Shown here: piece after piece, positions 1-9,124 of the stretch
How positions within the stretch are numbered: the stretch's first letter is position 1
Layout: the number at the start of each line of letters is the position of its first letter
Assembly: GCA_016789305.1 (NCBI GenBank)
Contig: JAEURJ010000009.1
Coordinates: forward strand, 356,012 to 420,011
Source: Anaerolineales bacterium
GTDB taxonomy: Bacteria; Chloroflexota; Anaerolineae; Anaerolineales; Villigracilaceae
Length of the DNA stretch: 64,000 bases
Reading direction: 5' to 3'
The notes under the pieces: generated by a model
What the model was told of the DNA's origin: nothing
Databases searched by the model: none
Seen by the model: only the letters and a program-made list of their open reading frames with translations
Made by a program: the position numbers and the translations under genes

Positions 1-76
1 CCCCGGTCTCCACCGCATGAACCGCCTGCATAATACGTATAAGGGTTTTTGAGCCGATCACCGTTGCATTGGACAT
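1..76 (-). CDS. N-terminal fragment of an unidentified protein (runs off window)
   Basis: An ATG at position 76 on the minus strand opens a frame that stays open for 25 codons to the window edge. The first residues are MSNATVIGSKTLIRI. A GAAGGA ribosome binding site lies 6 bases upstream of the ATG. The gene would be divergent from nadD, which explains the 85-base gap between them. Too little is visible to name a family. Confidence 0.45.
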   Translation of the reverse strand, partial: MSNATVIGSKTLIRIMQAVHAVETG

Positions 77-148
77 GTATGATCCTTCAATCCGCAAAGT
101 ATATCACTAACAATAATCCGGGCAGTGAGGATGTGTTTGTTTTTGAGA

Positions 149-154
149 TATACT
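149..154 (+). promoter_or_regulatory. -10 hexamer of nadD, implying a leaderless mRNA
   Basis: TATACT lies 7 bases before the nadD ATG at 162 and no Shine-Dalgarno sequence precedes that ATG. Transcription would start at or within a base or two of the start codon. No convincing -35 element is visible. Confidence 0.45.
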
Positions 155-161
155 CGTCAAC

Positions 162-773
162 ATGTCAACATCGCGTATCGGCCTTTTTGGCGGCACATTT
201 GACCCGCCGCATATTGGTCATCTAATCCTGGCCAGTGAAGCCAGTCATCAGCTAAATCTATCAAAACTACTTTGGGTGTTAACTCCCAACCCGCCCCATA
301 AGCTGGGCCAACCCATTACCCCTGTGGAGCATCGTATTGCCATGGTGGAACAAAGCATCGCAGGAAATTCGACCTTCCATCTTTCACGCATTGAACTGGA
401 CCGTCCCGGACCGCATTACACTGTCGACACAGTAAACCTCATCCTAAAGCAGGAACCCAAATCAGAAATTGTGCTCCTGATTGGCGGCGATTCTCTCAAG
501 GATCTCCCCACCTGGAAAAACAATGTGGAGCTCGTTTCAAAAGTTCATCAGATCGGCGTCATGCATCGTCCAGGGGACACATTCGATCACCCTTCATTAT
601 TTGCTCAAATCCCTGGATTGGAAAACAAGCTCATTTTTATAGAAGCCCTCCTACATACCCTTTCCTCGCGGGAAATTCGTCGAAGGGTAAGGGAAAAGCT
701 GCCATACCAATACTATGTTTTGCCCTCTGTACACGAGTACATTGAAGTCAATGATTTATATCTTTCCGAATAA
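162..773 (+). CDS. nadD: Nicotinate-nucleotide adenylyltransferase
   Basis: This enzyme adenylates nicotinate mononucleotide to give deamido-NAD, the penultimate step of NAD synthesis, in the cytoplasm. The nucleotidyltransferase signature GGTFDPPHIGH is at residues 10-20, and the second conserved motif LSSREIRRRV (the family ISSTxIR motif) is near residue 168. The 203-residue length is usual for NadD. The ATG follows a TATACT hexamer by 7 bases with no ribosome binding site, so the mRNA is probably leaderless. The product can use nicotinate mononucleotide made by the pncB gene at 18036-19379. It stands alone as a plus-strand gene and ends in a terminator. Confidence 0.95.
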   Translation: MSTSRIGLFGGTFDPPHIGHLILASEASHQLNLSKLLWVLTPNPPHKLGQPITPVEHRIAMVEQSIAGNSTFHLSRIELDRPGPHYTVDTVNLILKQEPKSEIVLLIGGDSLKDLPTWKNNVELVSKVHQIGVMHRPGDTFDHPSLFAQIPGLENKLIFIEALLHTLSSREIRRRVREKLPYQYYVLPSVHEYIEVNDLYLSE

Positions 774-799
774 AAAAGAGGCCGATCGGCCTCTTTTTT
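772..799. terminator. Bidirectional terminator between nadD and the C45 gene
   Basis: AAAAAAGAGGCCG and CGGCCTCTTTTTT form a perfect inverted repeat separated by two bases. Both flanks end in T/A runs, so it can serve the two convergent genes. Confidence 0.9.
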
Positions 800-810
800 A
801 TTCTCATCGA

Positions 811-1920
811 TTACGCATTCAATCGATACGTATGATACTCATTCCGACATGGATTACCCCAGGCCACATGCATCTCTCGGGCGGTCAGATCGATTGTCAG
901 GGCATTGATGGTCTTCTCGCGGTCGAGCGGATCTTTTTCACTGAAGTTATGATTACAAATTGAGTTGGGAATATTGACGTGATCTTTCTGGATTGCCTGT
1001 AAACTTTCAATGGAGTGCTTTTCGGTCTGGCGGATCAGTCGCGAAGCACGGAAGTAACGAACGCGGGAGGAAAGAAGTTCCTCCGGATCCTTTTCCACCA
1101 ATTTCATTTGCGGGTCAAGGAAATGGTTGGTGTGAACCATAATCCCATCATAGGAATAGAGAATCTCAAATTTTCGAGCGGATACTTCGATGGAATAAAT
1201 TTCACCGCTTTCATGAATTAGCAAATGATTGTATCCAGCCGCGCGATGTTGGACAAGAGCACGCCCCATCGCCCCGGAGATACGATGAGAAGATAGAACT
1301 GCACGTGCCACCACAAGGCGTGGAATGCCGATACGTGAATCGGATGGATAAACAGAATCGATGAGTTGGGCAATGCCATAGGCGTTGAATCCTACATTAC
1401 ACAGCAGCCCGCCATACGTCATGGCGAGAAACGGGGGTTCCTTGTCTGGTTTGGCAGAAATGATGAGCACATCGCTCTCGTCTTCTGGAATCCAATCCTC
1501 GTTATGCGCCGCAAGGACATGCCCATTTGTGGTGCGATCATTATTGACAGCCATGCTTGTACAACGGGTCAAATGAAGCGCATCCATGGTGACCGCTTCC
1601 ATCGTATTCAATGCCACCACCTCGTCAAATGGAACGTTGGCACCTTCGGCAATACCACGCATTTCATCCACATACTGTGGATAACGTTCTTCGGCAAAAG
1701 GTAGGTATTTACGTGCCTGAAGTTTGGCGCCCTCCCAGGTAAGCTCCAAGGTGTTATAGGCTGCATTAATCAAAACTTGCGCGTTGGCTATACTGTTTTG
1801 GACTTGATGCCTCGCGGCCTCTCCGATCTGACGCCCCATCGCAAGGTGGGTCCCGGAAATTTCAATCAATGGCGGCGGCTCAGGGTGGACTGGGGTATTG
1901 GGTATTTCGTGCTTAAACAT
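811..1920 (-). CDS. C45-type peptidase / acyl-CoA:6-aminopenicillanate acyltransferase-like protein
   Basis: This is an N-terminal nucleophile hydrolase-fold protein of the C45 family, whose members cleave themselves and then act as amidases or acyltransferases. The predicted nucleophile is Cys120 in the motif RCTSMAV, followed by the conserved AAHNEDW block near residue 140. I chose the ATG at 1920 (369 residues) because GGAGG lies 3 bases upstream; an upstream TTG at 1941 would place that motif inside the gene. No signal peptide is seen, so it is probably cytoplasmic. The substrate cannot be deduced. It is convergent with nadD and downstream of the 2003-3001 gene on the same strand. Confidence 0.8.
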   Translation of the reverse strand: MFKHEIPNTPVHPEPPPLIEISGTHLAMGRQIGEAARHQVQNSIANAQVLINAAYNTLELTWEGAKLQARKYLPFAEERYPQYVDEMRGIAEGANVPFDEVVALNTMEAVTMDALHLTRCTSMAVNNDRTTNGHVLAAHNEDWIPEDESDVLIISAKPDKEPPFLAMTYGGLLCNVGFNAYGIAQLIDSVYPSDSRIGIPRLVVARAVLSSHRISGAMGRALVQHRAAGYNHLLIHESGEIYSIEVSARKFEILYSYDGIMVHTNHFLDPQMKLVEKDPEELLSSRVRYFRASRLIRQTEKHSIESLQAIQKDHVNIPNSICNHNFSEKDPLDREKTINALTIDLTAREMHVAWGNPCRNEYHTYRLNA

Positions 1921-1941
1921 ATTCCTCCATGAATAAAACAA

Positions 1942-1978
1942 ACCGCCCCGAGGAAATTCCCCGAGGCGGGCAGATTAT
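1942..1978 (-). terminator. Probable imperfect terminator after the 2003-3001 gene
   Basis: On the minus strand a CCGCC/GGCGG stem with an interrupted inner helix is followed by TTTGTTTTATT. The stem is imperfect, so confidence is moderate. Confidence 0.45.
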
Positions 1979-2002
1979 AACATGCAGGGTTATTCGGCTC
2001 TA

Positions 2003-3001
2003 TCAGCCTGCTGGTACACCTTGAACGACTGTTGTAGTTGACCCCGGACCAGGGCGTGTTCCAAAGCGGGTCATGATGACCGCGCCGATGCCAACCAGAG
2101 TGAGCACAAAATTGAACAGCCAGCCAACACAAGGGATGAGCCCTACATAGCCAGCCACCAATGTCAGGAGGAAAGTCCCAAAGGCGGTGGAAAGGATCGG
2201 CTGCCAGGTCTGATTGATGGCGCGAGTAAAGCGATCACCCACTTCCTGACCGAGCGCCACAATTCCCAAAAGCCATGCGCATACAAGAACAAAGACCGGG
2301 AGGATCGTGAGGATCAAAAGCAATGAAACGAAAAGCGTTAGTAATCCAACACTCCCAGCGATCAAAGGCTGACCAACTGCATAATCTCCTACCCGTTTGA
2401 TCTGAACATCCAGGAATAAGGTCAATAACGCAGCTATGCCTGCCATAAGTAGTGCTTTGAACAAGACACTGAAAGCTTCAGCAATTGGGTTGAATGAAAC
2501 ATCAATATTAGGGGTGGAGGGAACATTGGGTGTCGCGGGAGTGTCCACAGTGGGCGGAGCATTGTTGATGACATCACCATTAATTTGGGCATCAGGATCG
2601 CGATTCAACTGGCCACCAACTGTAGTGACATCGCCAGTGATGACAGCAGTATCTGCCAGTTTTGCCTGACCACCAATGAGTGCTATGTTCCCGGAAACTT
2701 TGCTGGAAATATCAGCGTTGCCGCCGATCAGCACAACATCGCCACTCACATCACCACCCGCGTCCAAATTGCCGCCGATCAACACAACATCACCGTTAAC
2801 CTTGGCATCTTCCTCGATGGTGATATTCCCGCCAATTAAAACCAGACTCCCATTCAGAGTTTCTCCACTACTCAGGGTATAGTTTTGTCCAAATAAAACC
2901 ACATCTCCCGGGTTGGGATTTTGCGCCTGCACGGCGCTAGTCGGCAAAAACAGAAACGCCAGTAATACAACTACATTAATTAACTTTTTCTTTAAATTCA
3001 T
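2003..3001 (-). CDS. Secreted beta-repeat (polymer-forming cytoskeletal-like) membrane protein
   Basis: After a signal peptide ending near AVQAQ, residues 30-150 hold repeated VVLIGGN-type turns, such as GDVVLIGGN and GNIALIGGQ. This is the pattern of a stacked beta-helix like the bactofilin/polymer-forming cytoskeletal family, but here exported. A Pro-rich linker follows, then about four hydrophobic segments in the C-terminal half. The start at 3001 overlaps the stop of the anti-sigma gene in an ATGA junction and has AAGGAG 5 bases upstream, so the genes are translationally coupled. Its place after a sigma/anti-sigma pair suggests a product or sensor in an envelope stress circuit (inference). 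Confidence 0.65.
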   Translation of the reverse strand: MNLKKKLINVVVLLAFLFLPTSAVQAQNPNPGDVVLFGQNYTLSSGETLNGSLVLIGGNITIEEDAKVNGDVVLIGGNLDAGGDVSGDVVLIGGNADISSKVSGNIALIGGQAKLADTAVITGDVTTVGGQLNRDPDAQINGDVINNAPPTVDTPATPNVPSTPNIDVSFNPIAEAFSVLFKALLMAGIAALLTLFLDVQIKRVGDYAVGQPLIAGSVGLLTLFVSLLLILTILPVFVLVCAWLLGIVALGQEVGDRFTRAINQTWQPILSTAFGTFLLTLVAGYVGLIPCVGWLFNFVLTLVGIGAVIMTRFGTRPGPGSTTTVVQGVPAG

Positions 3002-3528
3002 GAAGAAACTCCTTGCGGAAGGCGGGTGAACCGCCAAATGGATACAGAACCTAATAAACCAAAACCTGCCAAACCGGAAATAATGATCATCCAAATATAG
3101 GGTGGAATGATGTTTGGCAGCACACGAGCAAAGACAAGCAAGGTTTCTCCCAAAGCCTGAATGGAAGTTGCGAAATATAGAAAATATCCGACTGCTACCG
3201 TCAATGACTGTACGGGTGCCGATGAAAACGCACGAACGTATGGATTCACCAACCAGCTAAACAGCACCCCACCACTAAGCAGGAGCACGATGATGCCCCA
3301 CAATCTGCGCCGGCGCTCGGCAATCTTTTGAGCAGCCAAACGCTGCTGGAAGCGCATCGCAAACCCGGGCGCCGGGGGAACCGCACGGGCAGAGCGCAGC
3401 GCCAACCCGGTTGCTGTCAGTGCGGTGCAATGCAGGCAAACTCGCAGATGCGAATCCAACTCCCGTTTCTCGGTGGGATTCAGATGTTTATCGTTGAGCA
3501 GCCACTCTTCAAAAGGCTGGTGATTCAT
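2998..3528 (-). CDS. Anti-sigma factor with zinc-finger-like N-terminus
   Basis: The N-terminal 45 residues carry an H-x3-C-x2-C pattern (SHLRVCLHC), typical of zinc-binding anti-sigma domains that hold ECF sigma factors at the membrane. Two hydrophobic stretches follow, one around residues 80-100 and a longer C-terminal one, so it should be a membrane protein. The ATG at 3528 has AAAGGAG upstream and lies 20 bases inside the sigma factor gene, which indicates coupled translation. The direct ECF sigma partner upstream supports the assignment. It is about 176 residues long. Confidence 0.75.
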   Translation of the reverse strand: MNHQPFEEWLLNDKHLNPTEKRELDSHLRVCLHCTALTATGLALRSARAVPPAPGFAMRFQQRLAAQKIAERRRRLWGIIVLLLSGGVLFSWLVNPYVRAFSSAPVQSLTVAVGYFLYFATSIQALGETLLVFARVLPNIIPPYIWMIIISGLAGFGLLGSVSIWRFTRLPQGVSS

Positions 3529-4111
3529 AGGGTCTCCTTTCAGATTCGGCACGGTCTTCCTGTTCCTGCCATAAACCTGCCAATTCCTTGCGAGCTCGAT
3601 GCAGGCGGCTTTTTACCGCACTCACCGTTAAACTTAAAGATTCGGCAATTTCAATTTCAGAGTAGTCATACCAATAGCGCATGATCACAGCGGCACGATC
3701 CGTATCGTCCAGGTCTTTGAGCATGGAGTGGATTCGGTCGCGAGTCTGCCCTTTGACAGATTCAGCTTCCGGGTCGGGAGAATCGGGGTCGGGCAATTCA
3801 AACGTATTACCTTCATCGTCCTCCGCATCCATCGAAAACATGGAAAACTTCCTGCGTCGAAGCCGGTCAATGCAATAATGCGCCGCGATCGAAAGCAGCC
3901 AGGTCGCAAAGGGACGTTTCGAATCGTAGCGATGGAGGTGTTGGTACGCGCGTAGAAACGTCTCCTGGGCGGCGTCTTCGGCCAACTCGGGTTCGCCCAA
4001 CATGCGGTAACAGAGGTTGAAAACAGGGGTCTGATAGGTCTCGACGAGATGGGTAAACGCCTCGTCACTGCCTTGTTGAGCCTGGAGAACCCAGGCCTGT
4101 TCTTCGTTCAC
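3509..4111 (-). CDS. ECF-type RNA polymerase sigma factor
   Basis: The 200-residue protein has sigma region 2 (FNLCYRMLGEPELAEDAAQE) and region 4 (EIEIAESLSLTVSAVKSRLH), the two domains of extracytoplasmic function sigma factors. It begins with GTG at 4111, 6 bases after AAGGAG. It is the first gene of a three-gene unit with an anti-sigma factor and an exported repeat protein, all overlapping. By analogy with other ECF units it probably activates its own operon. The acidic insert between the two domains (residues 105-125) is longer than usual but not remarkable. Confidence 0.9.
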   Translation of the reverse strand: MNEEQAWVLQAQQGSDEAFTHLVETYQTPVFNLCYRMLGEPELAEDAAQETFLRAYQHLHRYDSKRPFATWLLSIAAHYCIDRLRRRKFSMFSMDAEDDEGNTFELPDPDSPDPEAESVKGQTRDRIHSMLKDLDDTDRAAVIMRYWYDYSEIEIAESLSLTVSAVKSRLHRARKELAGLWQEQEDRAESERRPYESPAF

Positions 4112-4199
4112 GGTGCTCCTTGGTATGCTTTCTCGCTTATTTTACGCGGGAAGCGAGGATTGGTTGCACAAATTGGGAGTGCAGAAGCTTGCTTCTGCG

Positions 4200-5384
4200 T
4201 CAATGGATATGGCCATCCCCGCCTCCCTCTGGACCGAGAACCTGCTCCCACTTTCCCAGCGACTCGGCCCTTTGGGCGAAGAAAATGGCAATGACCGTGG
4301 TCAATGGTACGGCGGCGATCAGCCCCAGTGACCCGACCAGCGTCCTCACTACTTCCTCGGCGATGAACGCGAAATTAATGAGGTAGGTCAAATCCCCTCT
4401 TGCAAGGGTGAACAACAAAAGCATGGGAAGGGATGCCCCAGCGTAGGCTAAAACCAACGTATTGACCGTGGCAGCTACATGGTCCTGACCGATGCGCATG
4501 GCAGAGTTGTATAGATCACGGAAACCGAAGTTTGGATTCGCGTGATGCAGCTCAAAAACAGCAGAGGCTTGTGTCGTCACCAGATCGTCGAGCACGCCCA
4601 ACGCGCCGATGATGTACCCGCCCAACAACAGCCCGCGCATGCTGATGCGGTTCGTCATGACTTGCATGAGATACATTGCATTCTCATCGCCTGAACCATT
4701 TAGTCTTGTGAAATAAACAAACACCGCAGAAAGCGTTCCGGTCAACAGCAATACCAGGATCATGCTCAATACCGAGGAATGCGTCTTCAAGGTCCAGCCA
4801 TAGGTGAGGTACAACGTAACGCCCAACAACACCGCCGAACCGATAATGCTTACGCGCAGTGGGTCTTCGCCGATCAGAATGTGCGGAATGATATAGACGA
4901 TGATGACATACAAGCTGAACGCCATACTCAAGAGTGCACGCACACCCTTCCATTTACTGATCCAAATGATCGCAGCAGCGAAGATGATCGTCAGCCACAA
5001 GATCGGTGTCGTGCGGACAAAATCCACAAAATATGCATTGACCTGATTATCCGGCGAGACGCTGATCGAGACCACCACCTTATCCCCCACTGCCATTTTA
5101 TATTCATCCGAGCGGATCTCACGCCTGCCGTAATCGATCTCCATCGGAATACCGGCATACTTGCCATCCAGAATCTCCACGCGCGCCACTTGATATAACT
5201 GTGTACGGCCGTCCATGTCGATCTGGCCTTCTTCGATAATTCGGATCACTTTGGCACGAGCGGTGTCCGAACCCAGCGTGGAAAATCCGTCACCCGGCAA
5301 AGTAACTGGAACGAAAAGAGGATACGCAAAAAAGGCGACGACTGCCGCCAAAATCAAAATGATCTGCCACTTAAATTGTTTCAT
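4200..5384 (-). CDS. YibE/F family multipass membrane protein
   Basis: This 394-residue protein has an N-terminal anchor, an extracytoplasmic domain of about 100 residues (40-125) rich in beta pattern, then seven or eight hydrophobic segments. The GALGVLDDLVTTQASA stretch and the overall plan match the YibE/F family, for which transport roles have been proposed but which is poorly characterised. Its ATG directly abuts the stop codon of the aldehyde dehydrogenase (TAAATG), so the two are co-transcribed and coupled. Why a dehydrogenase and this membrane protein share an operon is not evident. Confidence 0.75.
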   Translation of the reverse strand: MKQFKWQIILILAAVVAFFAYPLFVPVTLPGDGFSTLGSDTARAKVIRIIEEGQIDMDGRTQLYQVARVEILDGKYAGIPMEIDYGRREIRSDEYKMAVGDKVVVSISVSPDNQVNAYFVDFVRTTPILWLTIIFAAAIIWISKWKGVRALLSMAFSLYVIIVYIIPHILIGEDPLRVSIIGSAVLLGVTLYLTYGWTLKTHSSVLSMILVLLLTGTLSAVFVYFTRLNGSGDENAMYLMQVMTNRISMRGLLLGGYIIGALGVLDDLVTTQASAVFELHHANPNFGFRDLYNSAMRIGQDHVAATVNTLVLAYAGASLPMLLLFTLARGDLTYLINFAFIAEEVVRTLVGSLGLIAAVPLTTVIAIFFAQRAESLGKWEQVLGPEGGGDGHIH

Positions 5385-6851
5385 TTATTCACGTCCATAG
5401 GGAAACCAATAGCTTTTATCTTCCATGTTGAAATCCCAATGTACATGCTTGGTCTCACGGAATTCATCGAGGCCCTCTTCGCCTAATTCGCGCGCGCCGC
5501 CTGAATATTTCATCCCGCCGAACGGACCGGCATAATTATCGGTGAGCGGATCGTTGATCCAGATGGTGCCGGCCTTCACGTCATCGAAGAATTGCTTGAT
5601 CTTCTTGGTATCGTTGGAGATCAAGACCGCACCCAAACCAAATTGACAATCGTTCGTTAATTTTATGGCTTCATCGAAGGTCGTGTATTCCATGATCGGC
5701 ACGGCTGGACCAAACGTCTCCTCGCGCATAATAACCATTGAATGATCCACGCCGGAAAGCACGGTTGGTTCATGAAAGAATCCTTTGGCTAAATTCTTCG
5801 GCCTTCCCCCGCCCGCTAAAATTTTCGCACCATGGGACTTCGCATCTGCAATGTGTTTCTCAAATTTGGCACGATATGTTTCACCGATCATCGGTCCCAT
5901 ATCCGTCGTTGACTCCAACCCGGAGCCAAGCCGTAGTGATTTGACTTGCTCCACAATCGCTTCGGTAAATTGCGCCGCGCCCCTTCTTGGGATGTAGACC
6001 CGCTCCGTGCTTGTGCAAACCTGCCCGGCGTTGATCAGAGCCGCGTAGGCGACAGCTTTCGCTGCGATCACCGGGTCCGCATCCTCGGCAATGACCGTTG
6101 CATCCTTGCCACCCAATTCCAAATGCAGTTTCTTCATCATCGGCGCACCAATGGATGCGATCTTCTGACCGGTTGCCAAACTTCCGGTAAATGCAATCAC
6201 CGGCACATCGGGATGTTTAACAAGCGGTTCACCAGTTTCCAATCCATACCCGGTAACCACGTTCACCACACCGGCCGGCAAATGATCAAAACAATGTTCT
6301 GCAAGATACAGCGCCGTTAATGGCGTCATCTCAGATGGCTTGATCACGACCGTATTCCCGGCAGCCAGGGCAGGCGCAACCTTCCAGGCGAGCAGCAACA
6401 ACGGATAATTCCACGGCACGATACATCCCACTACGCCGTATGGTTCCTTGATAATAAAATTAAATTGCGATTGCTCACCCGAAGTTAACACACTGCCACG
6501 ATGGTGGCGTCCCAACTCAGCGTAATAGCGAAAAGTGTTCATCACCCATTCCACTTCCTCTTCATTCTCGGAAATGGGCTTGCCTTCTTCCAAAGTCAAC
6601 ATGCGGACAATTTCTTCGCGATGTTCATGAACCTTCAGCGCGACTTCATGCAACAAACTGGCGCGTTCGTTCGAACCCATCTTGCGCCACGGGTCGAACG
6701 CGGATTTTGCTGCCCGCACGGCGTCTTCGATATCTTCAGGCAATCCACGAGGAACCGAATCGATAAATTCCTCCGTTGCCGGGTTTTGGACAACGATCTC
6801 TTCCTTCGCATGTCCGTTCGTAAATTTTCCGTTGATATACATGGGGCGCAT
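5385..6851 (-). CDS. NAD(P)-dependent aldehyde dehydrogenase
   Basis: A full-length (488 residues) member of the aldehyde dehydrogenase superfamily, which oxidises aldehydes to carboxylates. The catalytic residues are visible: Asn148 in PWNYP, general base Glu245 in LELGGK, and nucleophile Cys279 in GQVCTS. The sequence resembles betaine-aldehyde and similar broad aldehyde dehydrogenases, but the substrate cannot be assigned. It starts 12 bases after a terminator that ends the upstream gene and shows AAGGAT before the ATG. It is the first gene of a two-gene unit with the YibE/F protein. Confidence 0.9.
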   Translation of the reverse strand: MRPMYINGKFTNGHAKEEIVVQNPATEEFIDSVPRGLPEDIEDAVRAAKSAFDPWRKMGSNERASLLHEVALKVHEHREEIVRMLTLEEGKPISENEEEVEWVMNTFRYYAELGRHHRGSVLTSGEQSQFNFIIKEPYGVVGCIVPWNYPLLLLAWKVAPALAAGNTVVIKPSEMTPLTALYLAEHCFDHLPAGVVNVVTGYGLETGEPLVKHPDVPVIAFTGSLATGQKIASIGAPMMKKLHLELGGKDATVIAEDADPVIAAKAVAYAALINAGQVCTSTERVYIPRRGAAQFTEAIVEQVKSLRLGSGLESTTDMGPMIGETYRAKFEKHIADAKSHGAKILAGGGRPKNLAKGFFHEPTVLSGVDHSMVIMREETFGPAVPIMEYTTFDEAIKLTNDCQFGLGAVLISNDTKKIKQFFDDVKAGTIWINDPLTDNYAGPFGGMKYSGGARELGEEGLDEFRETKHVHWDFNMEDKSYWFPYGRE

Positions 6852-6862
6852 AGAATATCCTT

Positions 6863-6900
6863 AAAAAATAAAGGTGGCAACCATTTCCCTGGCTGCCACC
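6863..6900 (-). terminator. Terminator after the zinc-ribbon membrane protein
   Basis: On the minus strand GGTGGCAGCC pairs with GGTTGCCACC, one G-T wobble, and is followed by TTTATTTTTT. Confidence 0.9.
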
Positions 6901-6919
6901 TGATTATATTTTAGTTTGA

Positions 6920-7711
6920 CTATTTCGATTTCGGCACTTGCGATTCTTCGATCAGATCCTTGGGTGTCGCCGCGCCGCAACTGGGACAAATATATTTATG
7001 ATCCACCGGTACATACGAACGGGAACAAAACGGGCAAGTGATCGGCATCGGTTCCTTGGGAACTTCCTTGACGACTTCCTTCGTGACCTCGCGGGTTTCC
7101 ACACGAGTCCTGCCACCACCGCCGATATAAGTTGGGCCGCTTGAATAATATCCACCTGAAGAACTTCCTCCGGAAGAAGAACTTGACGAAGATTTCTTCG
7201 CCGCACTTCCACCGATCATCCCTGCAGCACCCAGACCGCTATTGCTGCTATTCACCGAAGCCTTGGCAGAACCGGAAGACTTATTCGAGGAGGATTTTGA
7301 AGAGGAACTGGAGGACGAACTCGATCCGCCGCCTTTTGAATTGCCCAACACCACAAACAGCACAGCCACGATGACCACAGCCGCAAGTGTCACAAAAACA
7401 ATGATCGCTGTCAAACGCAGAGCACGCGGGATGTTATACAGTTCATATCCATAACTGAATAAAAATACACCACCCACATAGAACGGTGACAAAATCAATA
7501 ATAAAGTGGTGCCAAGGGATTCTTGCAAGCTTTCCTCGACAAATGTTTGATACCCAATAAAAACGATCAACGCCAATGTTGCCAGAGCGATCAGCCCACC
7601 GGGAATCAAAATGTGCAACGGCTTGCCGGGCTTCTCGTCGTCATGGTCATATTCAAATACTTCGTTCGTCTTGGCGCGTACCTGACGCGCCTTGTATTCA
7701 GATTGAGGCAT
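6920..7711 (-). CDS. Membrane protein with Ser-rich linker and C-terminal zinc ribbon
   Basis: I do not recognise a named family. The 263-residue protein has three hydrophobic segments between residues 33 and 122, then an extremely Ser/Gly-rich linker (about residues 125-190). A short charged helix rich in VTKEV and VKEVPKEP follows, and the C-terminus is a zinc ribbon with two Cys pairs (CPFC and CPSC). The ribbon should be cytoplasmic or exposed at the end of a flexible tether. The ATG at 7711 has AAGGAGA upstream. It lies 12 bases after the ABC binding protein gene and is probably co-transcribed with it. Confidence 0.65.
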   Translation of the reverse strand: MPQSEYKARQVRAKTNEVFEYDHDDEKPGKPLHILIPGGLIALATLALIVFIGYQTFVEESLQESLGTTLLLILSPFYVGGVFLFSYGYELYNIPRALRLTAIIVFVTLAAVVIVAVLFVVLGNSKGGGSSSSSSSSSKSSSNKSSGSAKASVNSSNSGLGAAGMIGGSAAKKSSSSSSSGGSSSGGYYSSGPTYIGGGGRTRVETREVTKEVVKEVPKEPMPITCPFCSRSYVPVDHKYICPSCGAATPKDLIEESQVPKSK

Positions 7712-7723
7712 TTCTCTTCTCCT

Positions 7724-9097
7724 TTATTCGCTGATATCCCGCGAAAGGGATTCCATCTGAGCGAGGATCGCCGCCACCTGTCCGCTGGAGACATTGACAC
7801 GATACATGTGGTCGAAACCGTCGCCCAACATTATCTTAACCTTACGCCACGAAGCCAATTGAGGTTGCAACTCACCTTTCGGCAGCAGATCAACTGCTTC
7901 CGCCCATTGTGGATGTGTCTTCTTATAGTCGCCGAGCAGTTCCAAGGTCGACGTGCGAAGCGGGAAGAGATGAGTCGCTTCCACAAAACGGGCATCCTGT
8001 TCATTTTCCAATAACCAGCGGATGAACAACCACGAAGCCAACTCCTCCTCATCTGTGGAATCCAAAACGACATAGGATGAACCGTACACAACCAGAGCAT
8101 CGTCATTTGCACCGGGGAAGGCAATCACCTTCCAATCATCACGACTCTTTGCTGCAGCAAAGGCACGTGCCACGGCGGGCAAATCCTGCAAACTGGCAGT
8201 GATAAACAAAGCCTGCCTTGAAGTAAACGCAGTGATCGCATCCACCTGTGCAGATTGCCAGGCACAGGTTTGTTCGGAAAGTTCGCGTAAAAATTTAAAT
8301 GATTCGATATTGTTTGGTGTAAGAAAATGATACCCATTGCCTTCGAGTACACCGCCTTCAAATGCCAACAGCCATGCATAAGCTGTCATCGGTTCAGTAT
8401 CCACATACCAGCCGCCGGTTGAATCGTTTTGCGGCGCCTCATCCTTCAACATGGATTGTTGTGCCCGGCAGGCCTGCTGTTTAAAATCATCGGGCGCAGC
8501 AGGGGAGGCATCAAAGCCAAGTTCTCCCGCCCAGGTTTCGTTCCACAATAAAAAGCGGGCCGTACGCTGCGCGGGTACAGCCACGCGCACATTTGCAACT
8601 TCATCCTGATTCCAAAATACGAACGGGATATCGCGCGCATCCATTCCATACACTGGATCCTGTACATAAGGCGTGAGATCCGTCACCAATCGATTTTCAT
8701 TCCATTCGAGTGCATGTTCGGGCAGGGCAATCACCATATCCGGCCGTTCCGAATTGGGCAGTGAGTTTGTGGTCGCATCATAAAGATTTGTAAAGTTAAC
8801 CTGGTGCTGCACCTTGACCTGAATCCCCCATTCATTCTTTCCATTAAATTCCTTGACCAGCGTATCGAACAATCCTGCTTCGACGTCATACCAAGGAGTC
8901 CAAACATTGATCTCCAACCCGTTCAACGCCTCTGGCTGGACCTTGATACTGCTTGCTGCTTCGGTGGTTAATACTGGCCTCGGCGTATGCGTGGCAACCG
9001 GAGTAACAGCAGTTCCCGCGGTGGAAGTCGCATCCGCTGAGCCGCACGCACCTAAAAGAAGAGAAGATACAAAAACAAGTGAAATGATTTTTTTCAT
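7724..9097 (-). CDS. ABC transporter substrate-binding lipoprotein (sugar type)
   Basis: The N-terminus is a lipoprotein signal with lipobox LLLGAC, followed by a Thr/Pro linker. The mature part has the features of family 1 extracellular solute-binding proteins, such as INVWTPWYD and the WLFIRWLLEN segment near the C-terminus. These proteins deliver oligosaccharides or polyols to ABC permeases. No permease or ATPase gene lies nearby, so its partner is elsewhere or it works as a sensor. I chose the ATG at 9097 that starts the signal peptide; a TTG two codons upstream is possible. No strong ribosome binding site is visible. Confidence 0.8.
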   Translation of the reverse strand: MKKIISLVFVSSLLLGACGSADATSTAGTAVTPVATHTPRPVLTTEAASSIKVQPEALNGLEINVWTPWYDVEAGLFDTLVKEFNGKNEWGIQVKVQHQVNFTNLYDATTNSLPNSERPDMVIALPEHALEWNENRLVTDLTPYVQDPVYGMDARDIPFVFWNQDEVANVRVAVPAQRTARFLLWNETWAGELGFDASPAAPDDFKQQACRAQQSMLKDEAPQNDSTGGWYVDTEPMTAYAWLLAFEGGVLEGNGYHFLTPNNIESFKFLRELSEQTCAWQSAQVDAITAFTSRQALFITASLQDLPAVARAFAAAKSRDDWKVIAFPGANDDALVVYGSSYVVLDSTDEEELASWLFIRWLLENEQDARFVEATHLFPLRTSTLELLGDYKKTHPQWAEAVDLLPKGELQPQLASWRKVKIMLGDGFDHMYRVNVSSGQVAAILAQMESLSRDISE

Positions 9098-9124
9098 TGG
9101 CAAAATCCGTAAACGATGATTACT

